From Butyrivibrio sp. (lineage in GTDB: Bacteria > Bacillota > Clostridia > Lachnospirales > Lachnospiraceae): a stretch of DNA of 39,067 nucleotides. Shown here one piece after another: positions 34,144 through 39,067 of the stretch. Position 1 is the first letter of the stretch, and each line of letters begins with the position of its first letter. The notes beneath the pieces were generated by a model. That model made no database searches. It saw only the letters and a program-made list of their open reading frames with translations, and was not told the origin of the DNA. Where the stretch lies: contig NZ_JAGBLU010000018.1 in the NCBI RefSeq assembly GCF_017635265.1, forward strand, positions 1-39,067. Reading direction: 5' to 3'. Position numbers and translations under genes: made by a program.

Positions 34144-35067
34144 TTATGTGTATATTACCTTTCTAAGCGCAGGTCCACAGAATTCGTGTGGGCAAAGCTT
34201 AAAGCCTTGTTTTACATAGAATTCTTCTTTTCCTTTTTCTGCCAGCAGTTGTACACTTATTCTCGCTCCTTCAGGCGCATCTTTTTGAATAAGCTCAAGT
34301 AATTTACTAATTATAGTTGAGCCAACCTTTTTTCCTTGATATTCAGGTCTTACTACAACGTCCACAATAGTGTAGTACATGCCATCTCCAACTGCTCTTC
34401 CCATTGCTATAGGCTTATCTTCATCCTTTACCAATATAAAAAACGCACTTTTATTTATGGCTTTCTGCACCTGTTCTGGACAGAAATTATTCCAATCAAC
34501 AGATCTTCGAAGTTCAAAATAAGTATCTAAATCCGGTATTGTTTCATAATAAACTATTTCCATCTTTTTTATCCCATCAAGTATTATAGTTATAGCTTTT
34601 TCAACATCTTTTGTAGTAAGGCCAACCTCAGCATCTGTCTTTACCTGATGTTTTTCAATCTCACTATTATGCAGTTCAAGATCATCAAGTACTACCCAAT
34701 TCGCTGAAGGATTATCTTTTAACCACAAAAGTATTTCATCAGCTTTAACCAAGCTAAACTTCTTGGTCTTTCTTATCTCTTCCGTAGTTAAGTCTGGTGT
34801 TACTCCTGCAATCGTAATGCCTGCTTCCTTCATTGTGTTAGCCAAAAAATCTGCTTCCGTCCTTAATGGTTTCATCGTTTCATCAAACCAAAATCTCCAA
34901 CCAGAATGAAGAATTATCTTAGCATTAGTTCTTTTCACAAGGCTTCCAAGTAACTTTACAGCCTCAGAATCAATATATTTGCCATTACTAATTTCCCTCT
35001 GATGTTCGTTATCCCAAAACTTTGAATTAAGAACTCCATCCACATCAAGAAATATTACATTGCTCAT
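34144..35067 (-). CDS. HAD (SAK-type) phosphatase-GNAT fusion protein
   Basis: A 307-residue two-domain protein. Residues 1-165 are a HAD domain of the small class often annotated with RNA-repair proteins (FLDVDGVLNS, ILHSGWRFW, WVVLDDLELHN). Residues 169-307 are a GNAT acetyltransferase that opens like a stand-alone protein (MEIVYYETIPDL) and has the acetyl-CoA loop VVVRPEYQGKKVGSTI. The ATG at 35067 follows AAGGGA. Joining a phosphatase to an acetyltransferase is unusual; an internal start at 34563 is possible but has a poor ribosome binding site. Confidence 0.82.
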   Translation of the reverse strand: MSNVIFLDVDGVLNSKFWDNEHQREISNGKYIDSEAVKLLGSLVKRTNAKIILHSGWRFWFDETMKPLRTEADFLANTMKEAGITIAGVTPDLTTEEIRKTKKFSLVKADEILLWLKDNPSANWVVLDDLELHNSEIEKHQVKTDAEVGLTTKDVEKAITIILDGIKKMEIVYYETIPDLDTYFELRRSVDWNNFCPEQVQKAINKSAFFILVKDEDKPIAMGRAVGDGMYYTIVDVVVRPEYQGKKVGSTIISKLLELIQKDAPEGARISVQLLAEKGKEEFYVKQGFKLCPHEFCGPALRKVIYT

Positions 35068-35142
35068 AATACAATCCCTTACTAACGTTTTTATGAAAAA
35101 ATTCCTGTCACCATTATGGTGTATGCCCATAAATAGGCATTT

Positions 35143-35547
35143 TCAGCCGTTTATAAATTCATCTGCTTCTAACAATATTCTTCTTGGATTCTCATATTCC
35201 AACAGATGTAATGCATCTTCAAGTTTCAATCTTTTGATAGTTTTCACTTCTTGTGGCCTTACAATCCTAGGCTCCTGATTTTTATTTTCTGCAAGAAAGT
35301 ACACAACCTGCCTCTTTATGGTTGGTCTCTCGGCAGGTACATATTCACTCACTTTTCTAAAACCTGATATCAATTTGAGATTAAGTCCCGTTTCTTCCAA
35401 AATCTCTCGAATTGCTGTTTGTTCCTCAGATTCACCAATTTCAATATGGCCTTTCGGAAAACTATAAAATCCAGACGTTTCCTCAACTAAAAAGTATTCT
35501 GTGTGACCATCTATTATCGAATAAACTACAGCACCACATGATTTTTT
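35143..35547 (-). pseudogene. NUDIX hydrolase lacking a start, out of frame with the RdgB-like gene
   Basis: A complete NUDIX domain of about 130 residues (KSCGAVVYSIIDG, box GHIEIGE...REILEETGL, then KRQVVYFLAENK). It resembles diadenosine polyphosphate hydrolases. There is no ATG, GTG or TTG in frame before the domain. Removing one A from the A6 run at 35542-35547 would join it to the upstream RdgB-like frame and give the usual EKSCGAVV opening. So it is either a broken half of an RdgB-NUDIX fusion or is expressed by slippage. Confidence 0.75.
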
Positions 35548-36151
35548 CCGGAATTATTTTGGATTCTTGCAAAAATCTAATGCACTTTTCATCAAAAGAA
35601 CCTGCAAGAACTGAAAGTTCATCTAATGAGCAGTCATTAAAGTACTTGCTGTTGGCTGGACAAATCGTTACAACATCAAGCGGATTACCTCTATGTTGCC
35701 TGTTAGGATTGGGTTCACATGTGATTATGAAATCATCATCCGGAATTTCTGCTGTATATTCTTGCCCATCCACCATCAGAACCAAACCGGTAATATAGCG
35801 TGCATTCAGCTTCCCGCCATATCTCGCAGCCAGATTGCTATAATGCGTGATCATTTCATCTTCCGATAACGTTTTGCCATTTACCCTTCGCACAAATAGT
35901 CCTGGCTGAGCATCAGAAGGAATGTCATCCACATAAAGTCCTGAGTCGGCTGCTAATGTAGGTAGTCCTGTTTTCTCATAATAAGCTTTTGCCTTCAATC
36001 TGGCATTCTCTATAGGTGTACTGCCTGATTCATCGACATCTATATGGATTCCCAAATCCTTAGGAGTGATAATCTCTACATCATAGCCCGTGAGCCTGTA
36101 TCTCATATTGCATATTTTTGATTCATTACCTGTAGCATATAACAATTGCAT
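35483..36151 (-). CDS. RdgB/HAM1-like non-canonical purine NTP pyrophosphatase
   Basis: A 222-residue enzyme expected to hydrolyse dITP, ITP and XTP. Motifs are LLYATGNESKICNM, LAADSGLYVDDI and PGLFVRRVNG. The last 19 or so residues after IIPE are read out of frame through the NUDIX coding region and are not family sequence. Three bases separate its start from the stop of a small nitrilase fragment; AAAGG within that fragment is the ribosome binding site. It lies among other nucleotide clean-up genes. Confidence 0.85.
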   Translation of the reverse strand: MQLLYATGNESKICNMRYRLTGYDVEIITPKDLGIHIDVDESGSTPIENARLKAKAYYEKTGLPTLAADSGLYVDDIPSDAQPGLFVRRVNGKTLSEDEMITHYSNLAARYGGKLNARYITGLVLMVDGQEYTAEIPDDDFIITCEPNPNRQHRGNPLDVVTICPANSKYFNDCSLDELSVLAGSFDEKCIRFLQESKIIPEKIMWCCSLFDNRWSHRILFS

Positions 36152-36154
36152 ATT

Positions 36155-36256
36155 TCAAATACCTTTCTCACAAGCTCTAATTATAGTTCGTTTTATTATT
36201 TCTAAATTATCCTTTATGTTCCCGGTTACTCCAAATTTATAAGCTGCTATTTTCAT
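36155..36256 (-). pseudogene. N-terminal fragment of a carbon-nitrogen hydrolase
   Basis: A 33-residue frame with a good ribosome binding site (GGAGGCACT before the ATG) begins MKIAAYKFGVTGNIKDN, the typical start of nitrilase-superfamily amidases, and stops at TGA just where the RdgB-like gene begins. The remaining more than 200 residues are missing. It now acts at most as a translated leader for the RdgB-like gene. It marks a deletion junction. Confidence 0.6.
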
Positions 36257-36334
36257 AGTGCCTCCAGAAGTTCTGATAAACTATCCACTTCATAATTTGG
36301 CTTTTACCTTTACTATTTGACTTGCATTCACTAA

Positions 36335-36850
36335 TCAAGAAATAACATTTAAAAGTGTTTCAACATTAGTAGCTACTTCGACAGTTCCATCTATACTAAT
36401 TACAGGACATGTTAAATCCTTCAGCCAGCCTTTTGCATGATCATCAGATCTCTCCTCAACCATTTTAAAGAAACGTTCTTCACTCTCGTAAAGGTCTCCT
36501 CCTGGTAACATACGATTTCCAAATTTGTCATTGGACCTTTTTCTTACCCTTGCCATTCTAATCTCTTTGGGTATATCAATGTATACTGCCAGATCGAATA
36601 GTTTTTCTATCTGCTCGCTATAATTACCACGAACTGAAGCTAGTACAACGTCTTCATTTTCTTCCAGGTCTTTTAATAAAAGCGCTGCTACTTCTTCCTC
36701 TGTCCTCTGAACACTGTATTCATATTTATCATCTGTCTTCGGGAAATAATAATCTTCGATATCTCTGAATTCATAATGAAGCTGCCCTGCCAATGCTCTC
36801 CCCAAAGTACTTTTACCAGCTCCATTTAAACCACAAATAATGATACGCAT
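36335..36850 (-). CDS. P-loop nucleotide/shikimate-kinase-like protein
   Basis: A 171-residue kinase-fold protein with Walker A GLNGAGKST at residues 7-15, a DIEDYYFPKTDD substrate loop and an Arg-rich lid (MARVRKRSNDKFG). It is most like adenylate/shikimate-kinase-type small ATPases of unknown substrate. The stop is followed by about 80 nt before the nitrilase fragment. GGGAG lies 12 bases before the start. It fits the nucleotide theme of the neighbourhood. Confidence 0.8.
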   Translation of the reverse strand: MRIIICGLNGAGKSTLGRALAGQLHYEFRDIEDYYFPKTDDKYEYSVQRTEEEVAALLLKDLEENEDVVLASVRGNYSEQIEKLFDLAVYIDIPKEIRMARVRKRSNDKFGNRMLPGGDLYESEERFFKMVEERSDDHAKGWLKDLTCPVISIDGTVEVATNVETLLNVIS

Positions 36851-36995
36851 ATTATAATGATTTAACTCCCAACACTTTTTATAAAAAAGAAAACATGTGC
36901 CCTTCCCATGAACACATGCCTTAATCTTAACACAACGATATTAAAGATTCTATCAACATTCATTTGTCTCTTATTTGTTGTAAATAAACCATCTA

Positions 36996-37034
36996 ATAAT
37001 TAAAGCCCCGACTCTCGTCGAGGCTTTAATTATA
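36996..37034 (-). terminator. Terminator hairpin downstream of the PBECR4-like operon
   Basis: ATTAAAGCC (36999-37007) pairs with GGCTTTAAT (37022-37030), with a further GAC/GTC inner stem, flanked by A/T tracts on both sides. Nothing else is seen between 36851 and 37209. Confidence 0.75.
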
Positions 37035-37209
37035 TAGTGTTATCTTTTCAGCTTGCGCCTAACTGGCTCGCGGTTGTCACACTAAACCCGCCCATAGACT
37101 CCATGTATCCCCCTGCCAGTAGGGATTTACACTTCACAGCCAACAAATGCTCAAAGTCATTTGTTACAACTTTAATATACAGTGTCACAATAAACCTGTC
37201 AGTTGAAAT

Positions 37210-37384
37210 CTATACTCTCACATGTTTTATAGCCTCTTGCTCATATATTACATCCCACTCATCATCAAGAATCCAATCATCATCCAGAGAAAGATCTTCG
37301 ATTCTTACAGCGTTTTTTATGCAGAAGTTCCCTGTTTTCTTTAAGAAAGTCCTTATAATCCTGAACAGATCTAATCTTAGACAT
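37210..37384 (-). pseudogene. Small protein frameshifted at an A6 run, partner of the PBECR4-like gene
   Basis: The frame opens MSKIRSVQDYKDFLKENREL with a perfect AAGGAGGAG ribosome binding site made from the last codons of the upstream gene, but stops after 34 residues. Removing one A from the A6 run at 37313-37318 restores a 57-residue acidic protein ending AVRIEDLSLDDDWILDDEW and so on to 37210. The intact form looks like a small partner or antitoxin. It is currently disrupted or depends on frameshifting. Confidence 0.6.
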
Positions 37385-37386
37385 TT

Positions 37387-37998
37387 TTACTCCTCCTTAG
37401 AATAGTTTGGGTGTTTATACAAAATAATATTTTTATCTGCAAAAATATTGTGTTTAGTCTTCATCATCCAATACAGTATATCTCCACCATAAGCAATATT
37501 CTCTTTCTTGAAAAAGGATATCAGCCTGCATTCTCCTGTTGCATCATTTATACACTTAAGGAATATATATACTGTAATCCCTGCGGAAATTTGACTTTCA
37601 ATTATATAATCTGCATCTATCAATGAAGATAAATACCTTTGGTTTTTAATTGAAAAGATCTTAATGATGTTATCCGTGTCAAGATATTCCTCTAAAAACC
37701 TCAATTCTTCGATTCTTGATTTTATATTGCCTTCAGGTATTTTTTCTCTGAAGAACTTACTCTTTCCGATAGTTTCATCTGTAATAGCCCTAGAAAACAG
37801 AATATAATCCAATGTTTTATTCTTATTCCTGGGAATCTGAATATCTGTCAAATGCTGTAATCCTGCCAAATGAAAAAACTCTTTATTAGAAAAGGATAGC
37901 TTTATCTTCCTTGTTTTTCTTCGATGCGATAATACAAATTCATACTCATACTGTTGTAATGCTACGTACTTTGCAGCTGCCTGATATATTAAATCCAT
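37387..37998 (-). CDS. PBECR4-like nuclease-domain protein (putative toxin)
   Basis: A 203-residue protein. The pattern KIKLSFSNKEFFHLAGLQHLTDI, then IPEGNIKSRIEEL and FFKKENIAYGG resembles PBECR4 domains (phage-associated Barnase-EndoU-ColicinE5/D-RelE-like nucleases), from memory of the family. The ATG at 37998 follows AAAGG; the in-frame extension upstream runs through a terminator hairpin and is not used. Its final codons encode the ribosome binding site of the small partner gene, so the two are tightly coupled, as in toxin-antitoxin pairs. Confidence 0.6.
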   Translation of the reverse strand: MDLIYQAAAKYVALQQYEYEFVLSHRRKTRKIKLSFSNKEFFHLAGLQHLTDIQIPRNKNKTLDYILFSRAITDETIGKSKFFREKIPEGNIKSRIEELRFLEEYLDTDNIIKIFSIKNQRYLSSLIDADYIIESQISAGITVYIFLKCINDATGECRLISFFKKENIAYGGDILYWMMKTKHNIFADKNIILYKHPNYSKEE

Positions 37999-38017
37999 TA
38001 GGTAACCTTTTACATAA

Positions 38018-38048
38018 TAAAAGCCTCGCAACAAGGTGCTGCAAGGCT
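38018..38048 (-). terminator. Terminator just upstream of the PBECR4-like gene
   Basis: AGCCTCGCAACA (38022-38033) and TGCTGCAAGGCT (38037-38048) pair imperfectly; the minus-strand transcript continues TTTTATT. It closely resembles the terminator at 25900-25926. It probably ends a lost upstream gene. Confidence 0.65.
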
Positions 38049-38111
38049 TCATAGTCTTTTTTGCAACTTTCTTTCGCAAATCGCTAGATGGGTTATGGTA
38101 AGTTGCCACCT

Positions 38112-38306
38112 TTATAAGCCTCCACGTTCACCGCCTCCCATCGCGGATTCCGATTCACAGGCAAATAAAGCATTTTTATGAGTGTGCTTCTCAAGAAGTT
38201 TCCTTCTACCATCATAATACATATTCCAGTCATGATAGTCAATCAAAAAACTATAAAATTTACTAACTCCATATTGGCACCGGAAGTGCCCTTTACAAAA
38301 GCGCAT
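38112..38306 (-). pseudogene. Fragment of an unrecognised protein shared with 31.7 kb
   Basis: A 64-residue frame without a clear ribosome binding site contains FLIDYHDWNMYYDGRR. A related sequence, FFIDHHDWKLLQYKGMKKRR, is encoded on the minus strand at about 31690-31752 upstream of the lipoprotein gene. Both look like C-terminal remnants of one dispersed protein family that I do not recognise. Probably not functional. Confidence 0.35.
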
Positions 38307-38439
38307 AAATACTGAATATAATCAGAGTCAAAACTCGGAAACGAAATCAGAGATTTCGCTTGCTAGCGCGGGGCATGAACTAAGCGAACCTCGATTCCGC
38401 TTTCGCTCCATCTCGGTCACGGTATTCGCTGAATGCCTA

Positions 38440-38502
38440 AAAAGCAAATATAAATAGCCCATCGTGCTTGCACGAAATGGGCTGTTTTTTATTTGCTTTT
38501 TA
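38440..38502. terminator. Terminator of tuf (displaced)
   Basis: AGCCCAT and CGTG (38456-38466) pair with CACG and ATGGGCT (38471-38483), extended by AAAAAGCAAATA/TATTTGCTTTTT. It lies 29 nt beyond the tuf stop. A GC-rich noncoding block (38330-38440) with a small hairpin (38342-38358) precedes it. Confidence 0.85.
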
Positions 38503-38530
38503 ATCGCTTAGCTCATTACTAACGTGAACA

Positions 38531-38584
38531 TTACTCAACGATTGTAGCAACCTTACCTGATCCAACTGTACGTCTACCCTCACG
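38531..38584 (-). pseudogene. tuf: Displaced 3' end of tuf (EF-Tu), integration site
   Basis: The minus strand reads REGRRTVGSGKVATIVE and a stop, the C-terminus of elongation factor Tu. Immediately upstream in that frame the sequence stops matching (RPLS, then a stop). Only 17 codons remain, followed by the natural terminator. This is the footprint of an element that inserted into the 3' end of tuf and carries its own copy of the core; the intact gene should lie beyond the right edge of the window. Confidence 0.75.
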
Positions 38585-38610
38585 GCTTAACGGTCTTTAT
38601 ATCTATTTGG

Positions 38611-38666
38611 AAAGCCTTGACTTTACGTGGTTTCTATTCGCATATATCTCATGTTTCGCTTCATTT
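38611..38666 (+). repeat. Element-end repeat, copy 2
   Basis: About 87% identical to 29901-29955. It lies 27 bp inside the tuf junction. Two perfect contiguous copies of TTTTAGAGCCA follow at 38684-38705, resembling integrase arm sites. Confidence 0.65.
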
Positions 38667-38718
38667 TTAGTGGTTTTTGAAATTTTTAGAGCCATTTTAG
38701 AGCCAAATCACATTTACG

Positions 38719-39045
38719 TCACCAGCGCTTCATGTTCTTTTGAAACTTGTTTGTGTAAGTATCTTTTAACTCCTCTGCAGTTATTCCATAGCAAAGAAGC
38801 ACATCGTTATAGTACATTAAGACATCTGCAAGCTCTTCTATCAGATGCTCACGCTCAGGGTGGTCTGCATTTGAAGCCTCTGGACCATGCTTTTTTACTA
38901 TATCAATTACTTCCCCAACTTCACCAATCATCCACAACAGCTTACTCTTCCCAACTTCCGGAGAAATACCTTCCCACTTGTCTTTGTATCTCTCCTGTAA
39001 TGTTCTTTGCATTTCAAGCATTTCATTAATACCAAAATCCGCCAT
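38719..39045 (-). CDS. MazG-like nucleotide pyrophosphohydrolase, copy 2
   Basis: A 108-residue protein that differs from copy 1 at 33201-33527 at nine positions, with all metal-binding residues kept (MIGEVGEVIDIVKK, HLIEELADVLMYYND). It is the first gene inside the element inserted at tuf. The nucleotide identity starts a few bases beyond its 3' end, so the two copies are long direct repeats 5,518 bp apart and could recombine. Confidence 0.9.
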   Translation of the reverse strand: MADFGINEMLEMQRTLQERYKDKWEGISPEVGKSKLLWMIGEVGEVIDIVKKHGPEASNADHPEREHLIEELADVLMYYNDVLLCYGITAEELKDTYTNKFQKNMKRW

Positions 39046-39067
39046 TGTTCTTCACCTTAACACTTTC

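Noticed and set aside
10072-38048. Hairpins with GCAGCA/TGCTGC stems at 25.9 and 38.0 kb as a mobile repeat family
   Set aside because: Both sit at gene ends on the minus strand with T runs and are adequately explained as terminators of similar sequence.
37999-38109. N-terminal extension of the PBECR4-like protein
   Set aside because: It translates a terminator hairpin; the ATG at 37998 has AAAGG at the right distance.

Overview
The window looks like a low-to-mid GC Gram-positive chromosome of the Lachnospiraceae type (Butyrivibrio or Pseudobutyrivibrio-like). The reasons are strong AGGAGG ribosome binding sites, an infC-rpmI-rplT operon with a leader attenuator and an AUU-type infC start, a CUT1 sugar transporter without its own ATPase, and several lipoproteins with classical lipoboxes. 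This placement rests on family knowledge and gene style, not on a database match.

Region 1 (1-8.5 kb) concerns sugar use. A lipoprotein substrate-binding protein and two CUT1 permeases lie behind two LacI-type palindromes about 201 bp apart. On the opposite strand follow a TetR regulator, a GH36 alpha-galactosidase, a ferredoxin-fused aldo/keto reductase and a small DUF1858 redox protein. Region 2 (8.5-15.3 kb) is housekeeping on the minus strand: pepD, rplT, rpmI, infC with an L20-type leader, a VanZ-like protein, a flavin reductase-like protein, pepF and a HAD hydrolase.

Region 3 (15.4-17.9 kb) is the most interesting part. A tRNA-Trp gene is followed by a 1.96-kb mini-island bounded by 183-184 bp direct repeats that start with the last 25 bp of the tRNA and its flank. 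The island has no recombinase. It carries an Abi_2-family HEPN protein (RX4H motif), a compact GC-rich RNA of about 70 nt with its own TTGACA-17-TAAAAT promoter and a terminator directly ahead of the abi ribosome binding site, and a divergent acidic protein of unknown function. This layout suggests an RNA-antitoxin/HEPN-toxin phage-defence unit. A decayed type I toxin/antitoxin-like locus follows.

Region 4 (18-29.8 kb) holds a secreted GH13 amylase-like lipoprotein coupled by a 4-nt overlap to an APC permease-histidine kinase-receiver fusion, then a cyclophilin, a small alarmone synthetase, a BTAD/SARP-like regulator, an SPFH membrane protein with a small ribbon-helix-helix partner, an Asp-box membrane protein and an autoregulated XRE repressor.

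Region 5 (29.9-39 kb) is an accessory patchwork. It contains a lipoprotein-methyltransferase fusion, GNAT proteins, a truncated zeta toxin with an intact antitoxin-like partner, and a nucleotide-hygiene cluster (MazG-like, histidine phosphatase, HAD-GNAT, NUDIX, RdgB/HAM1-like, P-loop kinase). It also has a PBECR4-like nuclease candidate, two copies of the mazG-like gene 5.5 kb apart, and a displaced 3' end of tuf that marks an integration site. Four places in the window carry contiguous 11-bp-period tandem repeats that look like integrase arm sites. Two genes are broken by one extra A in an A6 run.
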